A stretch of DNA of 64,000 nt from Acidovorax sp. Leaf191 (GCF_001424425.1 NZ_LMPT01000019.1:791052-855051), one strand, 5' to 3'; positions 1 through 9,416 are shown, counted from the stretch's first letter. Made by a program: numbers and translations. Notes: generated by a model from the sequence alone, not told the origin.

Positions 1-231
1 GTGCTGGAACTCGCCCGCGCGGTCGCCGGTGTTCTTGCCGATCTCGAACATGGCGGCGACGAAGACCTTCACGCGGATGGGGGCGCTCCCCGCATGGGCG
101 CCGGTGGTGGCAGACGAAGGGGGCGCGCTTGCGCAGCCTGCCAGGGTGGTAGCGGCCAGAACCGACACCAGCCAGCGCGTGGGCTGGAAAGATAGGCGGG
201 AGGAGAGCGAGAACAGGGAGAAGGAGCGCAT
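1..231 (-). CDS. Purine nucleoside permease-like lipoprotein, N-terminus (partial)
   Basis: Only the first 77 codons lie in the window; the gene runs off the left edge. Residues 1-33 look like a lipoprotein signal: Arg-containing start, hydrophobic core (LVSVLAATTLAG) and a lipobox Cys at about 33. The mature part begins with a Ser/Ala/Thr-rich linker and then KVFVAAMFEIGKNTGD. This matches my recollection of the start of the NUP (purine nucleoside permease) family. NUP proteins are thought to bind or take up nucleosides; the bacterial members are little studied. The ATG at 231 has an AAGG about 9 nt upstream, and an in-frame GTG lies 9 nt further upstream. The family call rests on one short conserved stretch, so it is moderate. 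Confidence 0.6.
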   Translation of the reverse strand, partial: MRSFSLFSLSSRLSFQPTRWLVSVLAATTLAGCASAPPSSATTGAHAGSAPIRVKVFVAAMFEIGKNTGDRAGEFQH

Positions 232-393
232 CGAAGACACCTTGGCAAGAAAAAAGAACGTTGCCGCGCCGGGTTCGGCACGCACATGGATGCTGCAAGC
301 AAGCAATCAACAAAGCAGGCCACCCGGCAGCGCAAGAAATGCGCCATTGTGCGCCGCGATGCGACGGCATTGCCGTGCTGGTGCAGTGTGTGA

Positions 394-879
394 TCAGCGG
401 GGCCGGTAGCGCTGGAGCAGGGCTGCAATCGCCTTGCCGTCTTCGTCCTGGCGGCGCTCTGCACGCATGCGGGCGGTGTGGCCCATCCAACCCGTGATGT
501 CGGGGTCGGCACCATGGGCGAGCAGCAGTTCCACCATTTCGGGGTATCCGCGCCGCACCGCCAGGCACAGCGGGGTCTCGCCAATCGTGGGCTCGTCGTT
601 GGCATTGACAACCGCGCCCTGCTGGATCAGCCACTCTGCCGCGCGGTAGTGGTCGCCCTCCACCGCGTAGTGCAGCGGGGTGCGGCCCAGGTCGTCGAAG
701 GTGTGCAGCGCATGGCCGTCTGCGGCGACAAGGCGGCGCATTTCGTCGCAGTTGCCTTCGGCGGCGGCGCGGTGCAGGCGTTCGCGCTCGAACCAGGCGT
801 CGTCTTGGTCGTGGTCGTTGTGGTTCAGGTGGCCCATGGTGAAGCGTACCGGGTGAACGGGGGTGTGCTGGCACTCCAT
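394..879 (-). CDS. Small ankyrin-repeat protein
   Basis: A 161-residue protein without signal peptide or membrane segment. About three ankyrin repeats fill residues 35-145, with typical TPLHxA and VxxLLxxGAxPD signatures (GRTPLHYAVEGDHYRAAEWL; MVELLLAHGADPD). Ankyrin repeats mediate protein-protein contact, so no enzymatic role is expected. I chose the ATG at 879, which has AGGG 10 nt upstream. A second ATG at 837 has no visible Shine-Dalgarno, and a TTG at 888 is also in frame. The gene diverges from the TetR gene, and the palindrome at 893-922 lies in the shared control region, so both may respond to the same repressor. The partner is unknown. Confidence 0.85.
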   Translation of the reverse strand: MECQHTPVHPVRFTMGHLNHNDHDQDDAWFERERLHRAAAEGNCDEMRRLVAADGHALHTFDDLGRTPLHYAVEGDHYRAAEWLIQQGAVVNANDEPTIGETPLCLAVRRGYPEMVELLLAHGADPDITGWMGHTARMRAERRQDEDGKAIAALLQRYRPR

Positions 880-892
880 TGAGGGCAAGCCC

Positions 893-922
893 TAATGCAT
901 GTGAATTAATTCAAATGCATTA
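893..922. promoter_or_regulatory. 30-bp near-perfect palindrome, likely TetR operator
   Basis: Outer arms TAATGCAT and ATGCATTA flank the core GAATTAATTC. Of 15 symmetric base pairs 14 match; the exception is 901/914. The element ends 8 bp before the TetR start codon at 931 and begins 13 bp before the ankyrin gene start at 879. It therefore sits in the shared promoter space of both genes. This position and symmetry are typical of an autorepressor site; binding is inferred. Confidence 0.7.
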
Positions 923-930
923 TCCACCCC

Positions 931-1611
931 ATGAACTCCGTCCTTGTCTCGGCTGTTACCGATCTGCCAGCCCCATCCGCCACCGACCCGCAAGCCACCC
1001 GCACCCGCCTGATCGAAGAGGCCCTGCAGCTCATGGCGCGCGAGGGGATGAATGCGGTGTCGCTGCGGCGCATCGTGATCGCGGCGGGGGCGCAGAACCC
1101 TTCGGCGCTGCACTACCACTTTGGTGGGCGTGATGAGTTGGTGGCGGCCATTGCCAGCTATCTGCAGCAGTGGCTGGAACCCCGGGCCTGTGCGCGGCTG
1201 CAGGCCCTGGAGGGCCAGGCGCAGCCCTACACCGTGCGCGATGTGGTGGAGGCCGCCTTCGGCCCTGTGATCGCCATGCTGAGCGCGCCCGCGCTGGGGC
1301 GCGATGCGGTCAACTTCATCGGGCGGCTGGGGTGGGACTATGGCGAGAAGGGGCAGGAGATCTCGGCCGCCCTGCACCGCCGCACGCTGGAGCTGACGCT
1401 GGCGCTGCTGCAAACGCTGATGCCCGCCGTGGGGCGCGAGACGATCCAGTTCCGCCTGCTGCTGACCATGAACGCCGTGTACTACGGCATCTCGTACCGC
1501 AGCTACATGCGGCGATCGCCCTTTGGTGCCATGGACCTGTCGATGCCCGGCAGCGAGGCGCGCGAGCAAGAAGAATTCCTCGACTACCTGGTGGCGGGGT
1601 TGAGCGGCTAA
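931..1611 (+). CDS. TetR/AcrR family transcriptional regulator
   Basis: 226 residues. The N-terminal helix-turn-helix covers about residues 24-75 (ATRTRLIEEALQLMAREG; LHYHFGGRDELVAAI), the classic TetR_N pattern with YHF and the following (D/K)xEL. The rest is an all-helical ligand-binding domain of unknown specificity. The gene is preceded by a strong palindrome (893-922) and followed after about 200 bp by two exported hydrolases on the same strand. A simple reading is a ligand-responsive repressor of itself, of those hydrolases and perhaps of the divergent ankyrin gene. The inducer cannot be read from the sequence. Confidence 0.9.
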   Translation: MNSVLVSAVTDLPAPSATDPQATRTRLIEEALQLMAREGMNAVSLRRIVIAAGAQNPSALHYHFGGRDELVAAIASYLQQWLEPRACARLQALEGQAQPYTVRDVVEAAFGPVIAMLSAPALGRDAVNFIGRLGWDYGEKGQEISAALHRRTLELTLALLQTLMPAVGRETIQFRLLLTMNAVYYGISYRSYMRRSPFGAMDLSMPGSEAREQEEFLDYLVAGLSG

Positions 1612-1817
1612 CAAAACCTCCCTGGCGCCGTTGCGCTGCCCTGCAGTACGGGCAGCACTGTCTGCGGCACAAGCGCCTGGCCAGAGAGGCTTTCTTACCG
1701 CTTTGACCCCCCTGTGATGAACCACGCGTGTGCGTTGCCTGGGCAACGCACCTGCAGCGCCAGCCTGCGCCCATTTTTTTCTTGCCAGTTTCAACCACCA
1801 CCACGGAGACAGCAACG

Positions 1818-3707
1818 ATGACAAAGAACCAATGCAACAGCACCACCCCTGCCCGGCCCGGCATGCCCGCGCGCCGCACCCTGCTGGGCTTGGCCCTGGC
1901 CACCGCCCTCACCGCCCTCACCGCCTGCGGCGGTGGCGGGCAGGCGCTGGTGAATGGCGGTGTCACCACCACGGGTGATTTCACCATCAGCACGCACGAG
2001 CTGGCCAGCCGCGCCAAGGCGGCGCACACACCCGGCACGGCAGGCGTCACGGTAGCACCGGGCAGCAAGCTGGCCACGCAGTTCGGCGCGGCGGGGCCGG
2101 ACCTCAACCGGGTGCGCTACACGCGCTACGGGCTGGCGGCCAATGCCGGCAAGCCGGTGGATGCGGTGCTGGTGGCCATGCCGGGCACCCTGGCCGCGTC
2201 GCACAGCTACCTCATCCTGGCCGAGAACCTGGTGCGCCGCATGTGGGCCGACCACCAGGCGGTGGTAGAGGTGTGGGGCGTGGACCGCCGGTCCGTGGCG
2301 CTGCAGGACATGGAAGGCCTGCAGACAGCAGAGCGCGAGCGCGATGCGGCGCTGGGCCTGAATTTTCTGTACGGTGGCGAGCTAGGGCTGCCGCTGCCGG
2401 CCCAACTGGCGCGGCGCGCGGTGTTCCATGAAAGCCGCGAGATCCCCTTCCTCGCGGACTGGACGCCGCAGGTGCATTCGCTGGACCTGGACGCGGTGGT
2501 GACGCAGGCGCACACGGTGGCGCGCCATGGCAATGTCTTCTTGGGCGGGCATTCGGCGGGCACGGGCTTTGTGGCGCGCTATGCGGCCACGGACTTCAAC
2601 CTCACGGGCACGGGGCCAGCGCAACCGGGCTACGCCAAGCTCCGGGGGCTGGTGCTGTTCGAGGGGCCGGGCGGTGCGCTGGCAACGAGCGCGCCCACGG
2701 CGGCGCAGCTCGATGCAGTGGTGCGCGCGGCCGATGGCGGGCTGTATGCAGCGGTGGCCTCGGGCGCCGAGCCTGGCTTTGTCTCGCGCCCCGGCCTCAC
2801 GCCGCGCGTGAGCGCATCGACCGAGATCGCGGGCATGCAGATGGCCTTCGAAGGCACCATCAACGGCACGCAGGCGCTGCTGCAGGCAGACCAGGGGGGC
2901 CTGGCCGGCAACAACGTCTACAACCGCGTGGCGGACTTCACCAAGCGCGACTTCCCGGTCACGGCGGGTGCGGCCATCGGCACCTTCATGGACGACGACA
3001 ACCTGCAGCGCACAGTGTTCTATTCGGTGTCGATGGGCGCCCTGGGCCCGGCGCGCGCTGATGGCCTGCGCACCTGGCTGGACAATACCGACCCACTGCC
3101 ACCCGCAGCGTTCCGCGACTTCGGCCCGCAGCCGGCCACGCTGGTGGCCAACCCACCCGCCTGGGGCAAGGAGGTGGAGCCCACCAACCTCCAACGCCTG
3201 TCGCGCGCGCTGTACCTGGGCAACACCACCTACAGCGACTGGTACTACCCCAGCTCAGGCCTACTGCTCGCCAATGCCGAGGGCAGCGGAGGCGCCAACC
3301 TGGGGCTGGACACCAGCGCGCTGTCGCTGCCCGTGGCCCAGGGCGGACGCGGCCGCGCCGACATCGTGAACCAGACGCAGGCCAGGAAGATCGACATCCC
3401 CGTCATCGCCTTCGGCGGCACGAATGGCCTCACGCCCGTGGCCGGCATATGGCGCGGCTTTGCCGAGGCCATTGCGCCCTGCGCCGCAGCCAGTTGCAAG
3501 GCCGGCATGGCGCGCACGCCCGCCGGCCAGCCCACGCTGGTCGCCAACCGCCAGTACGGCGGGGTGGAGGGCGGCTTCGAGGTGCACATGAGCGAGGGCT
3601 ATTCGCACGTGGACATCGTGACGGGCGACGACAATGCGACGAACAACGTGATCCGGCCGCTGGCGGCGTTCCTGCAGCGCAACGCGAGCGCCGGGGGTGC
3701 CAAGTGA
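1818..3707 (+). CDS. Exported alpha/beta hydrolase lipoprotein
   Basis: 629 residues. The N-terminus is a lipoprotein signal (basic RR region, hydrophobic core TLLGLALATALTALTA, then Cys in LTACGGGG). The nucleophile elbow GGHSAG places Ser at about residue 246, and a downstream EGYSHVD segment near the C-terminus could supply the catalytic His. The likely role is an outer-membrane-anchored or periplasmic esterase/lipase of unknown substrate. The start at 1818 is preceded by ACGGAGA at good spacing; an upstream in-frame extension to 1728 lacks a ribosome site and would bury the signal peptide. The stop overlaps the next start (TGATG, 3705-3709), so the two hydrolases are translationally coupled. 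Confidence 0.88.
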   Translation: MTKNQCNSTTPARPGMPARRTLLGLALATALTALTACGGGGQALVNGGVTTTGDFTISTHELASRAKAAHTPGTAGVTVAPGSKLATQFGAAGPDLNRVRYTRYGLAANAGKPVDAVLVAMPGTLAASHSYLILAENLVRRMWADHQAVVEVWGVDRRSVALQDMEGLQTAERERDAALGLNFLYGGELGLPLPAQLARRAVFHESREIPFLADWTPQVHSLDLDAVVTQAHTVARHGNVFLGGHSAGTGFVARYAATDFNLTGTGPAQPGYAKLRGLVLFEGPGGALATSAPTAAQLDAVVRAADGGLYAAVASGAEPGFVSRPGLTPRVSASTEIAGMQMAFEGTINGTQALLQADQGGLAGNNVYNRVADFTKRDFPVTAGAAIGTFMDDDNLQRTVFYSVSMGALGPARADGLRTWLDNTDPLPPAAFRDFGPQPATLVANPPAWGKEVEPTNLQRLSRALYLGNTTYSDWYYPSSGLLLANAEGSGGANLGLDTSALSLPVAQGGRGRADIVNQTQARKIDIPVIAFGGTNGLTPVAGIWRGFAEAIAPCAAASCKAGMARTPAGQPTLVANRQYGGVEGGFEVHMSEGYSHVDIVTGDDNATNNVIRPLAAFLQRNASAGGAK

Positions 3708-5074
3708 TGCGCAGCAGTTGCCTTGCCGCCGCAGCGCTGCTGGCCCTGGGCAGCCTGGGCGCCACGGCCCATGCGGCAGAGCCCGCGCCGCTGGACTGCC
3801 TGGGCCCGGTGCAGCACGAATTGCCCGCACCCGGCTCGGCCGAGTGGCAGCAGCGCGATGCCGACAACATGGCCTGCGCGCGCCAGCGCATCGACGACTT
3901 TGCGCAGCAGCCCGCCGCGCTGTTCACAACCGGCAAGACGCCCGCGCTCGACGCCTACCGCAACCCGGCCAGCCATGCCAACACACGCTTTCGGTACACC
4001 GAGGCGAGCACGCCCTCCGCATCGGGCAAGCCGATTGCGGTGGAGATCTACCGGCCCTGCGCTGCGGGCACCTGCACCGGCATGCCGGCCGGGCTCAAGA
4101 CCTTCGAGCCGCCCTACCCTGCGGTGGTGATCGTGCACGGGGGCTACAGCTCCAAGCGGCTGCACCGCTCGGCCGCGCAGGTGCTGGCCGAGGCCGGCTA
4201 CATGACGATTGCGCTGGAGACCACGGCCCCCATGGGCACGCACGGGCCCGATGCGCAGAGCGTGGTGGACTGGGTGTTTGCCACGCCCAAGGCGCCGGTA
4301 GCAGTCGCCAACTTGTTCCCGCACTGGGAGCAGCTCGACACGCGCATGGTGGGCATTGCCGGCCACTCGCAGGGCGGCAGCACGGCCAGCCTGATCGGCC
4401 AGGCGGACAAACGCATCCGCGCCATCGTGGCCTGGGACAACCTCACCGCGCTGAAGACCGGCTGGGTGGACAAGATCGGCATGGACCCACCGGCCGACCT
4501 GGCCCTGCGCACGCCGGCGCTGGGCATTGGGGCGGACTATTACTTCAAGGTGGTGCCCACCACCGAAGCGCCCGAGCCCGCCAAGGCCAACACCCAGGGA
4601 GGCCGGGGCCGCGGCGCCGAGCCCCACCCCAAGGACCCGGGCTACCAGGAGCTGAAGGCCGCCGGAGTGGACACCATGCTGGTGGTGCTGCGCGCAGGCA
4701 CGCACCTGGACTTCTCGCTCTTCGGCGGGCCGGCCAGCCGGTATGGCGAGAGTGTCATCAACTACTACACCCTGGCCTGGTTCGACCGCTACCTGAAGGG
4801 AGCGCACGACCCGGCGCTGGCGGCCGATGCGTTCCGGCGCCTCACGGCCCCAACCTTCGACGACTCGGCCGACCGGCACAACATCAGCCAGGGGCTGTAC
4901 GACAAGGCCGCCGCGGGCGATTCGGTCTTGAAGGGCAACCGGCCCTACCTGGTGGCCGGCACGCCGGTGCGTGACCGGCTGTCGTTCTATTTCCAGTCGC
5001 GCTGCGCTATCACCCGGCCGGGCAGCACGGTGCGGGTGGGGTCGGAGGACATGCGGGCGACGGGCTGCCGGTGA
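3707..5074 (+). CDS. Exported alpha/beta hydrolase (dienelactone hydrolase-like fold)
   Basis: 455 residues. The signal peptide MRSSCLAAAALLALGS ends near AHA-AEP, a typical signal peptidase I site. The core shows an oxyanion-loop VIVHGGYSSKRLH (~140-152) and the nucleophile elbow AGHSQGGS with Ser at about 221, followed by a late GTHLDF that could hold the catalytic His. The fold resembles platelet-activating-factor acetylhydrolase or dienelactone-hydrolase-like enzymes; the substrate is unknown. The start codon overlaps the stop of the preceding lipoprotein hydrolase by one base, so the pair forms one operon, probably acting on the same exported or extracellular ester. Confidence 0.88.
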   Translation: MRSSCLAAAALLALGSLGATAHAAEPAPLDCLGPVQHELPAPGSAEWQQRDADNMACARQRIDDFAQQPAALFTTGKTPALDAYRNPASHANTRFRYTEASTPSASGKPIAVEIYRPCAAGTCTGMPAGLKTFEPPYPAVVIVHGGYSSKRLHRSAAQVLAEAGYMTIALETTAPMGTHGPDAQSVVDWVFATPKAPVAVANLFPHWEQLDTRMVGIAGHSQGGSTASLIGQADKRIRAIVAWDNLTALKTGWVDKIGMDPPADLALRTPALGIGADYYFKVVPTTEAPEPAKANTQGGRGRGAEPHPKDPGYQELKAAGVDTMLVVLRAGTHLDFSLFGGPASRYGESVINYYTLAWFDRYLKGAHDPALAADAFRRLTAPTFDDSADRHNISQGLYDKAAAGDSVLKGNRPYLVAGTPVRDRLSFYFQSRCAITRPGSTVRVGSEDMRATGCR

Positions 5075-5165
5075 CCGGTGCGGCGGGCCTGCAGCGCTGC
5101 AGGGGCTTGCGGCGCAGCTTGCCGCCAGTCAGGGACAATGGCACCCCGCCCCGCTCACCGACTCC

Positions 5166-7295
5166 ATGCCCGCTCCACGCTCTCCCGCCTCCGCCTCGCC
5201 TGCCGCACGCAGCTGGGCCCACACCCGGATCACGGCCACCGCGGAGCAGCGGCGGGTGCTGGACTCCCAGGCCACGGCGTCCATCATCAGCGCGCTGGCG
5301 GGCACGGGCAAGACGACCACGCTGTGCATGAAGGCCTGCAACCTGCTGGCCACGCTGGGGGACCAGAAGAATGCCGCGGCGCGCATCCTGGTGCTGGCGT
5401 ACTCCCGGGCCGGCGTCACGGCCATCCGCGACCGCATGCTGCAACTTCACGGCGCCGTGCCGCGCAGCCTGGAGATCCTCACCATGGAGCAGCTGTGCGA
5501 GCAACTGCTGCGTGAGCAGGGCGACCCGGTGGAGATGCTGGACGACCCCGTACGCCGGCGCTTTCTGATCCTGCAGGCCCAACAGGCGCTGCGCCAGGAG
5601 CTCGAGCGCAGCGCGGGCAGCGATGGCCTGGACGACGAACTGTTCTCGCACAGCGTGGACGTCGACGCGTTCCTGGCCTTCGAGGCGCTGGCCAAGAAGA
5701 AGCTCCTGGACCAGGAGGCGCAGGCCTCGGGGCTGTCGCTGCGCGCGTTTTGTGAAGACCGGGACATCGACCACGCTCTGTACCGCCTGTACGGCCAGTA
5801 CGAGCGCATGCGCGTGGGCATGAACCATGAACCGCGCTTCTACGCCGAGGGCGACTGCACCTTCGAGCTGTGCCGCCAGTTGGGCGAGCTGGACTGGGAC
5901 CAGCCCTTCGAAGGGCTGCAGGGGCGCTACAGCGCCGTGCTGTTCGACGAGCTGCACGATCTGGACGAAGGCGCGCTCACCGTGCTGCGCGCGCTGGTGC
6001 GGGGCGACAACGGTTTCTTCGTGGGCGCCGGGGACTTCAACCAGCACATCCACGAAGGCTCGTTCTCGGTGTTCGGCGGTGGCATGCAGCACATCCTGGC
6101 CTGCCTGCCCGCGGGCACCGAGGTGTTCAACATCCACACCACGCGCCGCTTCGGCGCCGACATCTGCGCGGCGCTCAACCCCTTGTTCGGCGTGGAGTTC
6201 GCGCCGGTGGCGGGCAGCTCCGACGCCTTCCTGCACCTGGCCTATGACAGCGACGAACATTGCGCCCAGCAACTGGTGGAGCTGCACGCGCAGATCGTGA
6301 ACGGCTGGGGCGCGCTGCAGGAGCAGAAAGGACAAGCAGGCGGGCAAGGTCAGGCGGGGCCCAAGAGCGCACAGCACAGCTCGCTCAACGTGGTGCTGCG
6401 CAACCCGCAGGACAGCATCCTGCTGGAATGGGTGTTCGGCCACGAAGGCGTGCACTACGGCACCCAGGGCCTGAGCCCGTTCTACCTGCGGCGCGAGGTG
6501 GCGCTGGCGCTGGCGCTGATGTGGGCGCTGCACGGCAGCGAGGGCGACCATCCCCATGCCGACGCAGGGGAGCGCCATCTCACCCCCGGCATCGTGGGCG
6601 CCGCCATCGAGGGGCTGCTGCACTACGGCCGCCGCGCGCCCCGCACCGATGCGGTGGACACCGACCTGCTGGCGCAGGGCCAGTTCGACACCGCGGTCTG
6701 GGCAGGCCTGCCCGGTGCCGACGAAGGCCAGAAGCTGGCCGCCACGCTGCACAGCAGCAGCGCCCGCATGCGGCGCTTCATTGCGCATGGAGCGTTGGCC
6801 CCCACGGCGCCGGAGCTGACCGATGCCTGCGCGCGCATCATGGCGCTGGAGCCCACGGACAAGGCGGCCGTGCTGGCCGATGCGGGCGCGTTCTGCCAGC
6901 ACCCACTGGTGCAGCGCATCTTTGCCGATGCGCCCATCCAGGACCGCGAGCGGCGCGCCTGCCTGGCCAGCCTGGAAAGCCTGGGCCGGCTGGCGCGGCA
7001 GATCCCGGTGGCGGAGTTTCTGGGCCGCCTCACGCTGATCGCCACCGCCAGCATCGCCATGCACGAGCAGGGCGAACCCGTGAGCCTGCGCCTGCTGACC
7101 GTGGAGGCCTGCAAGGGCCGCGAGTTCACCTTCGTGGCCGTGCCCTTTGTGGAGCGCGGCCGCTTCCCGGGCCCGGCGCCCCAGCAGGAGGCCTACCGTG
7201 AGCGCAACATGCTGTACGTGGCCACCACCCGGGCCCGCGCCGCGCTGTGGGTGCTGGAGAGCGCGGCCAAGCCGGTGTTGCCCGGCCCGGTCTGA
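5166..7295 (+). CDS. UvrD/Rep-like superfamily 1 DNA helicase
   Basis: 709 residues. Motifs in order: Q-motif region TAEQRRVLDS, Walker A GTGKTT (residues 46-51), motif Ia (LAYSRAGVTAIRDRM), Walker B/motif II LFDELHDL in the DExH position, motif III GAGDFNQHIH, and late motifs V/VI (TVEACKGREFTFVAVPF; ERNMLYVATTRAR with the arginine finger). This is an ATP-driven SF1A helicase, but the middle is divergent and I cannot assign it to UvrD, Rep or PcrA proper. It stands alone on the plus strand with no partner nuclease. The ATG at 5166 has no clear Shine-Dalgarno; further in-frame upstream sequence overlaps the hydrolase gene and looks non-coding. Confidence 0.88.
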   Translation: MPAPRSPASASPAARSWAHTRITATAEQRRVLDSQATASIISALAGTGKTTTLCMKACNLLATLGDQKNAAARILVLAYSRAGVTAIRDRMLQLHGAVPRSLEILTMEQLCEQLLREQGDPVEMLDDPVRRRFLILQAQQALRQELERSAGSDGLDDELFSHSVDVDAFLAFEALAKKKLLDQEAQASGLSLRAFCEDRDIDHALYRLYGQYERMRVGMNHEPRFYAEGDCTFELCRQLGELDWDQPFEGLQGRYSAVLFDELHDLDEGALTVLRALVRGDNGFFVGAGDFNQHIHEGSFSVFGGGMQHILACLPAGTEVFNIHTTRRFGADICAALNPLFGVEFAPVAGSSDAFLHLAYDSDEHCAQQLVELHAQIVNGWGALQEQKGQAGGQGQAGPKSAQHSSLNVVLRNPQDSILLEWVFGHEGVHYGTQGLSPFYLRREVALALALMWALHGSEGDHPHADAGERHLTPGIVGAAIEGLLHYGRRAPRTDAVDTDLLAQGQFDTAVWAGLPGADEGQKLAATLHSSSARMRRFIAHGALAPTAPELTDACARIMALEPTDKAAVLADAGAFCQHPLVQRIFADAPIQDRERRACLASLESLGRLARQIPVAEFLGRLTLIATASIAMHEQGEPVSLRLLTVEACKGREFTFVAVPFVERGRFPGPAPQQEAYRERNMLYVATTRARAALWVLESAAKPVLPGPV

Positions 7296-7472
7296 GACGC
7301 GTTGGCAGCCAGACCCGGAGCCTCTCCAGGTTCCGCAACGACGCCAGTCCTGAGCCCTTCCAGCGGCTGGCAAAACTCAGCGCAGCGGTCCTGGCCAGGC
7401 GTTGGGTTGCAGACAGTACTGCAAGGACGGCAAGACCCGACAACGAGGCCAGGAGAGCCTTGGCAGCCGCCG

Positions 7473-8258
7473 TCACCGAGATGCAAAGCCGTGCCAGGCC
7501 ACCACATCCGCCACCATGTACACCCCCAGGGCCAGCAGCCCCACCATCAGGCAGCGCCTGAACCACACGGCCGACATGCGCTGGCGGATGCGCGTGCCCA
7601 GGGCCATGCCCAGCAGTGCGGGCACCAGCATCCACGCGGACAACACCAGGGTCGAGGCCGGGTAGCTCGCGTTGAGCGCCAGCCCACCCGCCAGCGCCAG
7701 GGTGGACACGGTAAAGCACAGGCCCATCGCCTGCACCAGCGCATCCCGGTGCAGGCCCAGGGCCTGCAGGTAGGGCACGGCGGGCACCACGAACACGCCG
7801 GTGGCGGCCGTGACCCCGCCCGTGGCCAGGCCCACCAGGGGCGACAGCCAGGCCTCCGCCCGGGGCGGTACATGCAGGCGCGCCCCCAGCAGTCCCCACA
7901 CCGCGTAGGCGATGAGCGCCACGCCCAGCAAGGCGCGCGACCAGGCCCCGGCTGGCGCCCCCAGCAGCCAGGCGCCCAGCCAAGTGCCCGCGCAGATGCC
8001 CCACTGCAGGCCACCCAGGCGGCGCAGCAGCGGCCACAGCGTGGCCCAGGGGCGCAGCTGCCAGAGGTTGGTGACCAGCGACGGCACGATGAGCAGCGCC
8101 GCCGCCTCGGCCGGCACCACCAGCAACGCCAGCAAAGCCATCGACACGGTGGGCAACCCCAGGCCCACCACGCCCTTGATGCAGCCCGCCAGCAAGAACA
8201 CGGCAGCCATCGCCACCAGCCACATTCCGCCGTGGGCGCCCAGGCCGAGGCCTGTCAT
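7473..8258 (-). CDS. TauE/SafE family sulfite/anion exporter
   Basis: 261 residues, almost entirely hydrophobic with about eight membrane helices. The two-fold repeated TauE/SafE pattern is visible: GCIKGVVGLGLPTVSMALL near residue 25 and GLATGGVTAATGVFVVP near residue 145. These transporters move sulfite, sulfonates or other organic anions across the inner membrane. The gene diverges from a LysR regulator (start 8478) across a 219-bp spacer, so that regulator probably controls it. The substrate is not determinable. Ribosome site before 8258 is weak (GGCGGAT). Confidence 0.9.
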   Translation of the reverse strand: MTGLGLGAHGGMWLVAMAAVFLLAGCIKGVVGLGLPTVSMALLALLVVPAEAAALLIVPSLVTNLWQLRPWATLWPLLRRLGGLQWGICAGTWLGAWLLGAPAGAWSRALLGVALIAYAVWGLLGARLHVPPRAEAWLSPLVGLATGGVTAATGVFVVPAVPYLQALGLHRDALVQAMGLCFTVSTLALAGGLALNASYPASTLVLSAWMLVPALLGMALGTRIRQRMSAVWFRRCLMVGLLALGVYMVADVVAWHGFASR

Positions 8259-8477
8259 GGGTGCAGATCCGCCTGCATGCGCCGGGCCTCGCGCGCCGCT
8301 CGCCGGTATCCAGGATGTTTCTTCTGATGCATTGCCAGCGCTCCACTGCCCGCACCATGCGGCGGGCCGTGGGCGCATTCTTCGCAACTCCGGCGCGCCT
8401 GAAAATGCGGAAGCTGCGCAGCCAGCCTCAGGCACAGCCGAAGCTCGCTGCGGGAGGGGTGTGGTAGTTTTGCGCCC

Positions 8478-9383
8478 ATGCGTTTTGACCTGACCGACCT
8501 GCGGCTCTTCGTGCACGTGCACGAGGCGGGCACCATCACCGGCGGCGCCGAGCGCAGCCACATGGCGCTGGCATCGGCCAGCGAGCGCATTCGCGGCATG
8601 GAAGATGCGCTGGGCGTGCCGCTGCTGGTGCGCGCCCAGCGGGGCGTGCAGCCCACGCCGGCGGGCCACACGCTGCTGCACCACGCCCGGCTGGTGCTGC
8701 GCCAGATGGAGCACCTGCGCGGCGACCTGGGCGACTACGGCAACGGCCTGGCGGGCCACGTGCGCCTGCGCTGCAACTCGTCGGCCCTGAGCGAATTTCT
8801 GCCGGCGGCGATGGCGGGCTTTCTGCAGCAGCACCCGCGCATCTCCATCGATGTGCAGGAAGCCCCGAGCGAAGACGTGGCAGATGCCGTGCGCTCGGGC
8901 CTGTGCGACATGGGCGTGGCGTCGGATGCGGCGGACCTGCAAGGGCTTGCCACCTGGGCGCTGCGGCCGGACCCGCTGGTGCTGGTCGTACCGCGCCACC
9001 ATGCCCTGGCCAGCGCGCCGCGGCTGGCGCTGGCCGACGCGGCGCACCTGGACTTCATCGGCCTGGCCGAAGGCAGCGCACTGCAAAGCCATGTGGCGCG
9101 GCACGCCCAGCGCATGGGCCAGCGGCTGCGCTTTCGGGTGCGGCTGCGGCACTTCGAGGCCGTCTGCCAACTGGTGGGGCTGGGCGCCGGAGTGGGCATC
9201 GTGCCCCTGGCCGCCGCCCAACGGCACCGCCGTGCGCACGGCATCAAGGCTCTGCGGCTGACCGACGGGTGGGCCCATCGCAGCCTGGTGCTGTGCACCC
9301 GCAGCCCCGGCGAGCTGCCGCAGCATGCGCTGCAACTGCTGCAGCACCTGGTGGCGGGCGCGACGGCCATTGCACGCGAATGA
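8478..9383 (+). CDS. LysR family transcriptional regulator
   Basis: 301 residues. The N-terminal winged helix (residues 3-62: DLTDLRLFVHVHEAGTITGG ... LLVRAQRGVQPTPAG) is a clear LysR HTH, followed by a periplasmic-binding-protein-like effector domain. The regulator diverges from the TauE/SafE exporter gene and is likely its activator. A dispersed repeat copy (9417-9473) begins 33 bp after the stop codon. The effector is unknown; by context it may be a sulfonate or organic acid. Confidence 0.93.
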   Translation: MRFDLTDLRLFVHVHEAGTITGGAERSHMALASASERIRGMEDALGVPLLVRAQRGVQPTPAGHTLLHHARLVLRQMEHLRGDLGDYGNGLAGHVRLRCNSSALSEFLPAAMAGFLQQHPRISIDVQEAPSEDVADAVRSGLCDMGVASDAADLQGLATWALRPDPLVLVVPRHHALASAPRLALADAAHLDFIGLAEGSALQSHVARHAQRMGQRLRFRVRLRHFEAVCQLVGLGAGVGIVPLAAAQRHRRAHGIKALRLTDGWAHRSLVLCTRSPGELPQHALQLLQHLVAGATAIARE

Positions 9384-9416
9384 CCAGTGGGCGCTGCTGC
9401 AGCCCGAATATCGAAT

